Positions 6,808-15,019 of a stretch of 38,439 bases of DNA are shown here, piece after piece. Source of the stretch: a virus; the IMG/VR virus record IMGVR_UViG_3300023110_000084, positions 1 to 38,439 of that record; one strand, given 5' to 3'. Position numbers and translations under genes: made by a program. The notes beneath the pieces were generated by a model, which saw nothing but the letters and a program-made list of their open reading frames with translations, was not told the DNA's origin and searched no databases. Within the stretch, counting starts at the first letter, position 1. Every line of letters begins with the position of its first letter.

Positions 6808-7865
6808 TATGCTGCCCACCCAGTAAACGGATCTTTTTGCATAAAGTATTGCTGATACAATTGTGCACTGGCAAGATTTTTCATTTTTGCTTCTACCATA
6901 ATGTCAAAGTCATCCCAAAAGCTCAATGCCCAATCGTTACATGCTGTGTTCCAGCACATATCACTGTGTGCTCTTAGTTTTCCTTTTTTGTATGAGGATT
7001 CAAGTAGTTTATGCATGTTTGGTTGTATATTTGGTGAAGCATCTGTGAGGTAATCTTCACGGCTAATGCTGTAATGCATAGTAGGGCGAACACCCCGCCA
7101 ACTATCAATAATACGGTTAATTCGTTCGTCATTGTTTTGAATGTATTCTCCTGTTTTAACCCAATGGTGGTGTATGTCTACCACCAACGGTACATGTTTA
7201 GCCAATTCGAGGCTAGCATCGAGTCCCCAGGAATTTTCGTCGTTTTCAATGGTAATACAGTTTCGTGCTTCTGTAGACAGTCTTGGAAGGATGTCTTTGA
7301 TACCGGCTGGACCTCTTTTTCCTGAGATGTGGACATTACATTTGAAGTCTTGCCAATTCTGACCGTAGCCCATCCACCTGATGATATCCGCATGATATTC
7401 AAACTCCTCTATTGAACGTTCGACAACTTCGTCACGATCGGAAGCAAGAACGGTAAACTGACCAGGGTGCATAGACAAGCGTACATCAAGCTCACGTGCA
7501 ATGTTGCCAACATGCGAGTACGCTCGCTCGAGCCGTGCTCTGAGATCTGGTTGCCGATAGAAATAAGCCCAATCACTGTGAGTATAAGCAGGAAGCAAAT
7601 TACTACCAACACGTACCATCCGTAATGCATGTGGTAAAGATCCAACATATCTTACTAGCCTTTCTAGATTGTCTACGTTGTCAAACGCAATCTCATATAA
7701 ACGTTGTTCTGCTACATCACGTGTTTGACGGTTAAGCCAAGTAATAGTAGTACTCCGTTCACTGTATTTACGCTGAATGTCTTCTAACAGCTTTTTAGGT
7801 TGTGTTTGGTCCGGGTGCATGTATTTACATGCAAACCCGATACGCTGAATATTTTGATTAAACAT
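6807..7865 (-). CDS. uvsE: UV damage endonuclease UvsE (UVDE)
   Basis: 352 residues, near full family length. UVDE is a TIM-barrel endonuclease that nicks DNA 5' of UV photoproducts, starting alternative excision repair. Visible metal-site motifs are MHPGQF (His133), NVHISG (His179), ITIENDE (Glu207), VVDIHHHW (Asp230, His233), AHSDMCW (His300) and VEAK (Glu325). The N-terminal IGFACKYMHP matches the family's start. A sigma70-like promoter (TTGACA, 17 bases, TATACT) lies at 7904-7932, suggesting early expression, fitting a role in repairing sunlight damage to phage or host DNA in surface water. It is followed by a coupled unknown gene. Confidence 0.93.
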   Translation of the reverse strand: MFNQNIQRIGFACKYMHPDQTQPKKLLEDIQRKYSERSTTITWLNRQTRDVAEQRLYEIAFDNVDNLERLVRYVGSLPHALRMVRVGSNLLPAYTHSDWAYFYRQPDLRARLERAYSHVGNIARELDVRLSMHPGQFTVLASDRDEVVERSIEEFEYHADIIRWMGYGQNWQDFKCNVHISGKRGPAGIKDILPRLSTEARNCITIENDENSWGLDASLELAKHVPLVVDIHHHWVKTGEYIQNNDERINRIIDSWRGVRPTMHYSISREDYLTDASPNIQPNMHKLLESSYKKGKLRAHSDMCWNTACNDWALSFWDDFDIMVEAKMKNLASAQLYQQYFMQKDPFTGWAA

Positions 7866-7903
7866 GTTGTTGTAAATCTTTTGCTAATTACGTTTGTGTG
7901 TTC

Positions 7904-7932
7904 AGTATAGAGTAATGTGTCTTGGTTGTCAA
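7904..7932 (-). promoter_or_regulatory. Sigma70-like promoter for uvsE
   Basis: Minus strand TTGACA (7927-7932), 17-base spacer, TATACT (7904-7909). The -35 box overlaps the stop codon of the radical SAM gene. The leader is about 30 bases. Confidence 0.65.
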
Positions 7933-9080
7933 GCAATAAAATCATAAAGTCTATATATTTTTTCATTATTTTTTTGTTGTGCAAGTTGTTGAAGAAGCGT
8001 ATCGAGTTGACTTTTATTATATGTTTTTGTGTTTAGTATTTTATCAAACTGTTCTGTCCATGATATACAGCTATTGTACCATCTTTCTGTAATAAACAAG
8101 TCACGATTTTGTTCAGCAAGTTTTTTAATTTTTATTGCAGAATCTGTATACTTGGAATATTCAGGACTCAATATACTGTCACTAATCCAATTACCAGTTA
8201 TCATAACACGTTTGTTGTGTTTGCGTATAAGATCCAACGCCCATTCTAAATATTCAACAACACCGTTTACTGTAAACAAACTTATAGTGGGGCATAGCCC
8301 AATAAGTTCTATACGTTCTTGTAACAGGTATTTTTTAAAGTTTTCTTCGTATGTTTTCCAGTCTAGACCCCATCTCACAAGCTCACTAAGTTCTCCAGTT
8401 GACTCATTACTAAAAATAGTTAAAAGAGACCATCCGCTTGGAGTTGTATTATAAAGTTTAAACAATTTGTCTAGCTGTGCTGCATTTGTATTTCCGTTTG
8501 TCATTAATGATAAGTGCATTTGTTTATCTGTTAAACGGTTATCTTGTATTAACAAATTTAGAAAATTATAAAAGTTTTTGCTGTATGTAACTTCACCTCC
8601 AAGAAAACTTAAAACAAATTCGTTATCTACAGTAGAAAGCCAATCTAAAAATACTTTATAGTTTTCTGTACTTGGTGTTTGCATTTTGGTTTGCAAACCT
8701 TTTTCTTGCGCAATTTTGTGGCTACTTTCTTCATTACAATATACACAACTCATATCACATAAGTTGTCTAACATAATTTCAATAAATTCTACATTGTTGT
8801 GAACATCAGAAAGTGACTTCCACTGATTCATATGTTCTCTGTATGCAGTTCCAGTGTTGTGATAACTTTGCCAGCAGTGATTGCATCCAGAATTTTCTAT
8901 TCCAGATAATAAATCCTGTCTACGTTTAATAATATTACTGCTATTATTAAAAAAATCTACTGATAGCTCACTTGGAAAAGATTCGTATGTTGATTTACAA
9001 CAGTGTCTTAGTTGCTTTCTACTAAAACTTATGTTTAAATCGGTCCATGCTTTGCTACATAGTGTTTTATTGAAATGCAT
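7929..9080 (-). CDS. Twitch/SPASM-like radical SAM protein
   Basis: 383 residues. The radical SAM cluster motif CDMSCVYC (Cys108, Cys112, Cys115) is intact, followed by an SAM-binding LGGEVTYS motif. Extra cysteines in the N-terminal part (Cys8, Cys27-28, and Cys66/Cys69 in SGCNHCW) could hold an auxiliary cluster, an arrangement I associate with twitch-domain radical SAM proteins common in marine phages. The substrate is unknown; candidates include peptide or tRNA modification. It overlaps the upstream RyR-domain gene by 14 bases. Base use is more AT-rich than in uvsE, which may indicate separate acquisition. Confidence 0.8.
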   Translation of the reverse strand: MHFNKTLCSKAWTDLNISFSRKQLRHCCKSTYESFPSELSVDFFNNSSNIIKRRQDLLSGIENSGCNHCWQSYHNTGTAYREHMNQWKSLSDVHNNVEFIEIMLDNLCDMSCVYCNEESSHKIAQEKGLQTKMQTPSTENYKVFLDWLSTVDNEFVLSFLGGEVTYSKNFYNFLNLLIQDNRLTDKQMHLSLMTNGNTNAAQLDKLFKLYNTTPSGWSLLTIFSNESTGELSELVRWGLDWKTYEENFKKYLLQERIELIGLCPTISLFTVNGVVEYLEWALDLIRKHNKRVMITGNWISDSILSPEYSKYTDSAIKIKKLAEQNRDLFITERWYNSCISWTEQFDKILNTKTYNKSQLDTLLQQLAQQKNNEKIYRLYDFIA

Positions 9081-9624
9081 TCTGATTTTTTGTATAGTAG
9101 TCTAGTAATTCTTTTTCCTGAGTTACTTGTCTACGTTGATATGATGATGGCAAATCATCCCATGGGCGCATTGCAGGATGTGTTTTTTCATTTAAGTCTA
9201 AATTAAGTCCAAAACGCCATCCTGCCTGCTGTTTTTCTTGGATCCAGCGGTTATGATGTTGTCTAGCCATAGCTAAATGTATAGTTTCACGAGCGCCTTC
9301 ATCCATCTGGATATCATATTCAAATGGATGACCAAAATCTGCATTTGCACGATAAACATTACTTGTTTCAATTTCAAAATCGTGCTCTGTTACACGCATA
9401 TATCCCTCAACGATGCGTTCTGCTTCGTCTGCAGTAAGATGTCTTACCAATGGAAGAATATAAACATACTCTCCATCCTGCATACCCAACATTAGACTAT
9501 TTGTATCATCATCTCCCGCTAAAATATTGTCTGGTCCTAACATTTCTATTGTATAGTACCATTTTTTTACTTGATCAGATGTCAATGTATTGGATGTACG
9601 TTGAAGGATATAAAAATCTTGCAT
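9067..9624 (-). CDS. RyR-domain-containing protein
   Basis: 185 residues. The C-terminal half (about 107-175) matches the RyR repeat pattern: ARETIHLAMARQHHNRW, GWRFGLNLD, EKTHPAMRPWDDLP, SYQRRQ. RyR domains were named from ryanodine receptors and also occur as small bacterial and phage proteins, where they are thought to bind nucleotide-type ligands or proteins. The N-terminal half is of unknown type (VYILPLVRHLTADEAERIV). A ribosome site AAGG precedes the ATG. It lies between an EF-hand membrane protein and the radical SAM gene. No enzymatic role can be assigned. Confidence 0.6.
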   Translation of the reverse strand: MQDFYILQRTSNTLTSDQVKKWYYTIEMLGPDNILAGDDDTNSLMLGMQDGEYVYILPLVRHLTADEAERIVEGYMRVTEHDFEIETSNVYRANADFGHPFEYDIQMDEGARETIHLAMARQHHNRWIQEKQQAGWRFGLNLDLNEKTHPAMRPWDDLPSSYQRRQVTQEKELLDYYTKNQNAFQ

Positions 9625-9632
9625 GTGTTACC

Positions 9633-10100
9633 TTATTTCTTTTTACTTTGCGTAAATGCTTGTCCACCAAAGAATGCTGCAACAATCGCTGCTACTGAAA
9701 CGAAATATGTTGCTGCCATATTGCCTAGTATAGTGCCTGCGCTTTCTAAGTCAAGAAAAACTGCTAGTACCACAGCAAAAGGATATAATAACATACCACC
9801 TAGTGCAAACCAAGCCATTTTACGTTGTGCGTCACGCATTGCATCAGCATCTTCAAACTCTTTACGTCTAAATTCCATGTACATTGCGTGTTCTTCTTCA
9901 GATACCTTTCCATCACCGTTTGTATCTGCTGGGTGATATGTTCCATTTGGTACTGAAGCTGCAGGTGCTGGTGCACTTGCGGGTATTACTGGTGCCGGCG
10001 CTGCTGGCGCTGGACTTGGTGCTGGGGCAGGTGCGGTTGTAGCTTTTGCTTTACCGGGTCCGCCAGCTGATTTGAGCTCTTCAGGCTTTTTTCTTGGCAT
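9633..10100 (-). CDS. EF-hand membrane protein, possible holin
   Basis: 155 residues: a Lys-rich start, a Pro/Ala-rich linker (residues 20-50), a canonical EF-hand calcium loop DTNGDGKVSEEE (about 59-70), a charged helix, then two hydrophobic segments (about 95-113 and 125-145) and a basic SKKK tail. Two membrane helices with a basic tail in a region holding the cell-wall peptidase make a holin or inner-membrane lysis regulator conceivable, but no homology proves it. A good AGAGGGGA ribosome site precedes the ATG. Confidence 0.65.
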   Translation of the reverse strand: MPRKKPEELKSAGGPGKAKATTAPAPAPSPAPAAPAPVIPASAPAPAASVPNGTYHPADTNGDGKVSEEEHAMYMEFRRKEFEDADAMRDAQRKMAWFALGGMLLYPFAVVLAVFLDLESAGTILGNMAATYFVSVAAIVAAFFGGQAFTQSKKK

Positions 10101-10128
10101 TTAAATTCCCCTCTGTCTGCTATCTCTC

Positions 10129-10455
10129 TTAAAGTACGAAGTCTGCTACTGTACACGGTGCCATGTTAAAGTTATTTGACCCAACAGTTGCACCCAATGC
10201 TTGTAGTTCAGCTTCAAGTGTTGCTTGTGTCCATGTGCTATTTTCAATTGCTACACGAAACACCCCTGTGTTTTCTGTACCCAGTGCAATAATAGTGCCT
10301 TTACGTGCCATTAATTCTGTGATAGCTTCTACTGCTTCGCCAGGATTGGTTTCACCTGCAAGGCTTGCACCTGCATCAATTGTAAAATAACTTATTGGTG
10401 CACCGAATTCTTGAATACCGAATTCAATAGTGTTTGTTGCGTTTCTAGTTACCAT
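10129..10455 (-). CDS. Small probable virion structural protein
   Basis: 108 residues of Ala/Thr/Gly-rich, beta-type sequence (MVTRNATNTIEFG... ALGATVGSNNF) like small decoration or fibre-associated proteins. AAAGGAG lies 9 bases before the ATG and an AATAAATA late promoter lies at 10474-10481. An intrinsic terminator separates it from the upstream gene, so it forms its own late unit. Its composition resembles the next gene upstream (10542-10808). Family not recognised. Confidence 0.65.
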   Translation of the reverse strand: MVTRNATNTIEFGIQEFGAPISYFTIDAGASLAGETNPGEAVEAITELMARKGTIIALGTENTGVFRVAIENSTWTQATLEAELQALGATVGSNNFNMAPCTVADFVL

Positions 10456-10473
10456 AGTGTTACTCCTTTAATG

Positions 10474-10481
10474 TATTTATT
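10474..10481 (-). promoter_or_regulatory. Late promoter motif AATAAATA
   Basis: AATAAATA on the minus strand, 19 bases upstream of the ATG at 10455, directly below the terminator at 10493-10518 and above a strong ribosome site. Confidence 0.6.
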
Positions 10482-10492
10482 GCATCAGTCAC

Positions 10493-10518
10493 AAAAAAGC
10501 CCCGCTTAAAGCGAGGCT
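10493..10518 (-). terminator. Rho-independent terminator
   Basis: On the minus strand AGCCTCGC pairs with GCGGGGCT (one G-U or mismatch position) around a short TTTAA loop, followed by six T. It ends the transcript of the gene at 10542-10808. Confidence 0.9.
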
Positions 10519-10541
10519 CCTTGTCTGCTTCACATTCTATA

Positions 10542-10808
10542 TTATGCGAATGTTAGTGTTGTTGCTGATGTAACACCTGTTGCACCGTAGTTTGCACCGT
10601 CTGTGATGCCTGCACCTTGGATTAGGATTGTTACTACGTTAGTGTCTGCAATAACACCTGCAATTGTGTTGCCTTCTTCAGCTGCTGCTTGGATCGCTGC
10701 CGCTGTTTCTGATTCGCTGATGCTTGCTTTGCTTAGAGTTACAACTGAAGTTGCTGAACCTACACCGTTTACATTACTTGCATATACTGCTTTTGTTGTT
10801 AAAGCCAT
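10542..10808 (-). CDS. Small probable virion structural protein
   Basis: 88 residues, Ala/Thr/Val-rich with no Cys or Trp (MALTTKAVYASNVNGVGSAT... TSATTLTFA). The AAGGAG ribosome site and a GATAAATA late promoter (10854-10861) precede it and a strong terminator follows, so it can be made alone in large amounts. This fits an abundant virion protein. Composition is like that of the neighbouring 108-residue protein; they may be distant paralogues. Confidence 0.65.
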   Translation of the reverse strand: MALTTKAVYASNVNGVGSATSVVTLSKASISESETAAAIQAAAEEGNTIAGVIADTNVVTILIQGAGITDGANYGATGVTSATTLTFA

Positions 10809-10853
10809 TTGCTTTCTCCTTAATTAATTTGCACTCCGCTTGTGCTATACTTT

Positions 10854-10861
10854 TATTTATC
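10854..10861 (-). promoter_or_regulatory. Late promoter motif GATAAATA
   Basis: GATAAATA on the minus strand, 46 bases upstream of the ATG at 10808, placed just after (and by transcription below) the tail-fibre-like gene's stop at 10865. Confidence 0.6.
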
Positions 10862-10864
10862 CTT

Positions 10865-12730
10865 TTAGAACGAAATTAGCGTGGTTTTAATAAATCCTAC
10901 CCATTTTATTGTAAGACCAAGTTCTCCTGTGACTGTTACTCTTAAAGAATTTGTTGTATTATCAGCACTTGCCTCTACTGCCCAAAGCTCGTCTGTTTCA
11001 GCAATAATAGTTTCGCTTACATTATTAACCAATACAGTTGTACCTCCTGTATTGCTTATTACTCCAGTAAGTTTAAACGAACAGTGCTTGGTTCCACTAG
11101 TTTCACGCCCAACAATATCTGCTTCAAACATCATTGTTGCATCATTTGTAACGCCAATCTGCTCTGATATACCATCTAAATATAATTCAACAGTTACAGC
11201 ACCAATAGTAGTATTGTATGCTACATACATTGTATGATTAATGTTTGTGTTTAATTGTGTTCCAACTTGCAAAGAGCCTGTACTAAATGCTACACCACTA
11301 CCACCAACTGTTAACTGAGTTCCATCCCAGGTTAAGTTAGCATCATCTTCTAATAATCCGTCTGCTCCAACAACAACAATTCTATTTTCTGTTAGTCCAC
11401 TGGCTTGAACACTTCCAAATCTTACATCTGCGTCAGTTGTTGTTAAAGTCCCTGATGAACTGCCATCAAATGTGCCAGTTCCAACTGTAAATTTATTACT
11501 AGTTTCATCCCAACCAAAAAATAAATTATCTTCCGGTCCACGATTAATAACAATACCACTATCTGAACTCATAGGTGGACCAGTATATCCTTGGTTAAGT
11601 TCTATTAATTGATCTTTTATTCTAGTATTGTCAGTATCAACTGTTGTTGTAGTACCACTTATTACTAAATCACCACCAATGTTAACATTTGCACCAACTG
11701 TTAGCTGAGTTCCATCAAATGTTAGATTGGAGGCATCCTCTAATAATCCGCCATTACCAACAATAACAATTCTATCATTAGTAAGATCTCTTACTTGTGC
11801 GGATTGTACATCTAAGTTAGTAAAACTTGGCGTTTGTGAAAACGACACTTCACCAGTAAAGTCTTTATCACCGGTAATAGTTTGATCTGTACCAACAGTA
11901 ACAAACTGTGCACCAAAGTCTAACGAAGGGTTGTTTGTAAAGAATATAGCTTGGCGATCGCTTAATTTATAGAATGCAAGTACAAGACGTTCGCCTAGTG
12001 CAGGTGTTGTTTCTGTTAGTTTACCTGGATTATCTGGATCCCAATAAAACAATGGGCCTGTTCCGTCTAATGCCAAATCTAAAATTTCACCATTGGGCCT
12101 AAATCTAAACCAACCAGCATATGGTTCATTATGTTCAACAACTATACCAATATAGTTGCTATCTTCTTGCATAAGTTGCCAGCCGTCTGCTTGTGTCCAT
12201 GTAATCAAATCGCCGGGTGCAAATGTGTGTCCTGCTTGATAAATGTCAACTAGTGTGTGTTGTCTTAAATAGTTAAATCTTGAAAACAACTCTGCAGCAT
12301 AATCTTTAACAAATCCTATAACTGCAGTACTGTACTCTGTATATGGAAATAATACTGGCTTACCTTCTACAACTTCGAATACAATACCATTTTGGCTTTC
12401 AATCCAAGGTATATTATCGCCACTACTGTCTTGTATTTGGTTTAATCTATAATCATCCTCAACAACGATTTGTGCATCATACGGAGTTACATCATTAATA
12501 GTAACAATTTTCATAATGCGACCGTTGCCAGTTGTACTTACATAGTCTCCCACTAACAAGTCTTCTAGTGTGTATTGTTTATTACCATGAACAACACTAC
12601 TATGACGTTGTGGATTAGCCATAGTAAGTTGTGCATTGTACTGATAGACACGACCATTTGGATCTGGCGGTAACGCAGATCTCAAGTTAAACTTAACTGG
12701 TAATAGTTTGGCCGGTCTTCTGTTACTCAT
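10865..12730 (-). CDS. Tail-fibre-like structural protein with internal repeats
   Basis: 621 residues. The first 270 hold mixed beta modules (YTLEDLLVGDYVSTTGNGR; PGDLITWTQADGW; YIGIVVEHNEPYAGWFRFRP). From about 300 the chain becomes fibre-like, Thr/Gly/Asp-rich, with a repeat: NDRIVIVGNGGLLEDASNL then TFDGTQLTVG, seen again as ENRIVVVGADGLLEDDANL then TWDGTQLTVG about 115 residues later. The last 130 residues form a distinct beta domain, possibly a receptor-binding tip. Such repeats are usual in trimeric phage fibres. It starts 1 base after the stop of the upstream fibre-like gene, so both are probably made together. Confidence 0.75.
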   Translation of the reverse strand: MSNRRPAKLLPVKFNLRSALPPDPNGRVYQYNAQLTMANPQRHSSVVHGNKQYTLEDLLVGDYVSTTGNGRIMKIVTINDVTPYDAQIVVEDDYRLNQIQDSSGDNIPWIESQNGIVFEVVEGKPVLFPYTEYSTAVIGFVKDYAAELFSRFNYLRQHTLVDIYQAGHTFAPGDLITWTQADGWQLMQEDSNYIGIVVEHNEPYAGWFRFRPNGEILDLALDGTGPLFYWDPDNPGKLTETTPALGERLVLAFYKLSDRQAIFFTNNPSLDFGAQFVTVGTDQTITGDKDFTGEVSFSQTPSFTNLDVQSAQVRDLTNDRIVIVGNGGLLEDASNLTFDGTQLTVGANVNIGGDLVISGTTTTVDTDNTRIKDQLIELNQGYTGPPMSSDSGIVINRGPEDNLFFGWDETSNKFTVGTGTFDGSSSGTLTTTDADVRFGSVQASGLTENRIVVVGADGLLEDDANLTWDGTQLTVGGSGVAFSTGSLQVGTQLNTNINHTMYVAYNTTIGAVTVELYLDGISEQIGVTNDATMMFEADIVGRETSGTKHCSFKLTGVISNTGGTTVLVNNVSETIIAETDELWAVEASADNTTNSLRVTVTGELGLTIKWVGFIKTTLISF

Positions 12731-12731
12731 A

Positions 12732-13661
12732 TTAGAAAATCACATTCACTTTTGCTTCCGAACTCGCATCCGCACCAGCTGCAGTGGAGTTTACATCTAT
12801 TTTAAATTCGTTTAGTTCGTCTCCTGCATCCATTGTTGCTTGATAACCTGCAGTAGGTATTCTGTACTGCCACCCATTTACTGAGTCTTTGCCCCAGTAG
12901 CTAATACTTTTTGGATATCTGTTAATTGGGTGTTGTACTGTAACAATGTTACCTGTACGTGTTATAGTCCATCCGCTTGGAATGTTTGTAATGGTGTCAA
13001 TATCGCCACTACCATCAAATGTTAAACCAAATTGATAACTGTATGCAGTGTTAGCTTCCGCTGCGCTTGCAATAGTTACAGTAGTAGCATCACTGGTAAC
13101 TGTTATGTTATCGCCACCAATTATACTTTTAAATGTTAAATCTTCACCATCTTTAAGTGCAAATATACCTTCTCCAGCACCTAAGTTGCTAGCAGTGTTA
13201 ATTTCTGCAGTGTTTATAAAATGTACTTCATCTGCAACTGTTGTAACTGAAAGATTTATATTACCAGCGCCTTCAGTTAGTGTTCTAAATTGAAAGTCAC
13301 CTGCAACTTTACTGCTGAAAACTTGTTCACCAGTTCCTAAGTTACTGGCAGTGTCTGTTGCACCAGTTGCAGTTATCTGCACATCATCTGCATTTGCAGT
13401 TAGTGTAATTCCAGCGCCTGCTGTTAATGATTTAAATTCTAAATCTTGAATATTCTTTTGTTTAAATAAACCGTCACCTGTTCCTACATTACTTGCTGTA
13501 GTCACAAGAGTAGTACCGCCACTTGACAGTGGTTGGTTTTCAAATTTTCCCGAAGACTCGTTATACTGTAGCAAATCGTCATCTGCTAGTGTAGTTTGAT
13601 CGATTTTAACTAAGGGAATTGTTAAATTTCTTAATGTTGAGCTTTGTGCATATATCGGCAT
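12732..13661 (-). CDS. Tail-fibre-like structural protein with three tandem repeats
   Basis: 309 residues. After a 50-residue head (SSTLRNLTIPLVKIDQTTLA) come three imperfect repeats of about 45-50 residues, each opening TASN(V/L)G(T/A)G(D/E) and containing (L/F)(E/Q/T)F(K/R)(S/T)(L/I) then a G-(N/I)-(I/L)-T strand. The C-terminal 110 residues differ and carry WTITRTGNIVTVQHPINRYP and Tyr/Trp-rich strands. The repeat style matches trimeric fibre shafts. A perfect TATAAATA promoter lies 34 bases upstream. Confidence 0.72.
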   Translation of the reverse strand: MPIYAQSSTLRNLTIPLVKIDQTTLADDDLLQYNESSGKFENQPLSSGGTTLVTTASNVGTGDGLFKQKNIQDLEFKSLTAGAGITLTANADDVQITATGATDTASNLGTGEQVFSSKVAGDFQFRTLTEGAGNINLSVTTVADEVHFINTAEINTASNLGAGEGIFALKDGEDLTFKSIIGGDNITVTSDATTVTIASAAEANTAYSYQFGLTFDGSGDIDTITNIPSGWTITRTGNIVTVQHPINRYPKSISYWGKDSVNGWQYRIPTAGYQATMDAGDELNEFKIDVNSTAAGADASSEAKVNVIF

Positions 13662-13694
13662 TGATCAATCCTAAACGTTTACTGTTATATACAG

Positions 13695-13702
13695 TATTTA
13701 TA
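13695..13702 (-). promoter_or_regulatory. Late promoter TATAAATA
   Basis: Perfect T4 late consensus on the minus strand, 34 bases upstream of the fibre-like gene at 13661 and overlapping the stop codon of the upstream structural gene. Confidence 0.7.
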
Positions 13703-14108
13703 GGTTTAGGAGTATCTTGTCTACCGTTCCATGTTCTAGAGCATCATAGGATTGCTGAATGTTTAAGTAGTCTCTATCTACACGTGCTCTAATCCATAAA
13801 ATGTTTGCACGAAATGTCCAAGCTTCAGTGGTTGTATCCCCTACATTATTTGTACCACTAGGTGTACTAGTTACTGGGTATTGTCTAAAATCATTACCAC
13901 TTGTTAAGTAAATTGGAAACCAATCGCTATCACCAGGTGTAGTTGCAAGCGATGCTTCAATATGTATTCTTCCTTGGAAATTAGTTATAGTTGACGATAC
14001 AGTATGAACACCGTCAGTGTGTCCGTACCATCCGTCTGCTTTAACTTTATCACCAACATATGTTAGTTCATTTTTATTTGTTAATAATGTTACGCTCGTT
14101 GTGCTCAT
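13698..14108 (-). CDS. Probable virion structural protein
   Basis: 136 residues, beta-rich with many Thr (MSTTSVTLLTNKNELTY; FQGRIHIEASLATTPGDSDW; WTFRANILWIRARVDRDY). The pattern of a strand-rich core with a conserved WIRARV segment resembles small tail or baseplate-associated proteins, but I do not recognise the family. Its ATG overlaps the stop of the 55-residue gene upstream, and a TATAAATA motif lies 65 bases upstream inside that gene. Confidence 0.65.
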   Translation of the reverse strand: MSTTSVTLLTNKNELTYVGDKVKADGWYGHTDGVHTVSSTITNFQGRIHIEASLATTPGDSDWFPIYLTSGNDFRQYPVTSTPSGTNNVGDTTTEAWTFRANILWIRARVDRDYLNIQQSYDALEHGTVDKILLNL

Positions 14109-14272
14109 TGTTCTTTTATAATTTCTACTAATTTGCCGGCACCAGCTAATTCCTGGATGACTTGTTCAATACTATTTATAGTATCTTCGTCAAAAATTGG
14201 TGTAGCTGGTTGGTCGTCTTTTAGTAGTTCACTAACTTTCACAACAAACATTGATTCATTTAGTTTAGCCAT
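14105..14272 (-). CDS. Short hypothetical protein, 55 residues
   Basis: Starts MAKLNESMFVVKVSELLKDD and ends KLVEIIKEQ. It is acidic and probably two helices. GGGAG lies 10 bases before the ATG, an AATAAATA late promoter lies at 14297-14304, and its TGA overlaps the ATG of the downstream structural gene. These signals support a real small gene. Function unknown. Confidence 0.65.
   Translation of the reverse strand: MAKLNESMFVVKVSELLKDDQPATPIFDEDTINSIEQVIQELAGAGKLVEIIKEQ
14173..14180 (-). promoter_or_regulatory. Late promoter TATAAATA inside a gene
   Basis: A perfect consensus on the minus strand within the 55-residue gene, 65 bases upstream of the structural gene at 14108. It could give that gene its own transcript. 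Because it also encodes T-I-N-S, chance occurrence is possible. Confidence 0.45.
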
Positions 14273-14296
14273 AGAATAATACTCCCATTATAACAG

Positions 14297-14304
14297 TATT
14301 TATT
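14297..14304 (-). promoter_or_regulatory. Late promoter motif AATAAATA
   Basis: AATAAATA on the minus strand, 25 bases upstream of the ATG at 14272, overlapping the stop of the upstream unknown gene. Confidence 0.6.
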
Positions 14305-15019
14305 CTATTTCTTCAATTAAAACTACTTTTGATGTACTTGTAATTATGTGCTTAAACATTAAATGCATTGCACAAACATCATCGTATTCTTTAAAATATA
14401 CTGTTCCAGTTGCACTATATGGAATATGCCGCCAACCATATGTAGGTGCTAAGGAGTTATGTGTCCTAGAAGTATATTTTTGTTCAAGCTCTTTCCATTT
14501 TGAATAATGTTTAAGTGTGCTGTTTAGCATGTAATTATTTTCTTCAAAACTGTCAACAATAAATTCAGATATGTTAATAAATTCATCCATGTTATCATGA
14601 TAACGATATAATTTTGTACTTACTTTGTATCTGTATACATTATAATATAATCTTTTTCGAAAACTTTGTGTCAGGTCAGAAATCATCATGTCGTTATGAG
14701 TTTTACTAAGCGGACCTGAAATAGCAGTTACAATATCATCAAATTCTTCAATTAAACATTGCACAGAGTTTAAATCTTTAAGGTATACATTAAATGTTGT
14801 ATCATTTCTAAAACGATAATCTTTTTCATTTTCTTGCAAAAATTTTAATACTTTTCTATTTTGCCAAAATGTTTCATGGAACCCTTGACTAAAAAGTGTA
14901 TTTTGTCGCCAATTGTGTCCTTGGAATGAAATCCTAAAAGGAAAGGATCCATACCAAGGTTTTGTGGCAAGTGTAAATCTACTGTCTTTATTAAGTTGTT
15001 CGTATGTTAATGTCGTCAT
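14300..15019 (-). CDS. Hypothetical protein, 239 residues
   Basis: A soluble protein rich in Tyr, Phe, His and Asn (PWYGSFPFRISFQGHNWRQN near the start; YGWRHIPYSATGTVYFKEYD near the end). Its GAGG ribosome site lies within the end of clpA, which it overlaps by 29 bases, so it probably shares the clpA transcript. Base composition is AT-rich. No motif recognised. Being read with clpA, it might be an adaptor or substrate selector for the protease, but that is speculation from position alone. Confidence 0.65.
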   Translation of the reverse strand: MTTLTYEQLNKDSRFTLATKPWYGSFPFRISFQGHNWRQNTLFSQGFHETFWQNRKVLKFLQENEKDYRFRNDTTFNVYLKDLNSVQCLIEEFDDIVTAISGPLSKTHNDMMISDLTQSFRKRLYYNVYRYKVSTKLYRYHDNMDEFINISEFIVDSFEENNYMLNSTLKHYSKWKELEQKYTSRTHNSLAPTYGWRHIPYSATGTVYFKEYDDVCAMHLMFKHIITSTSKVVLIEEIE

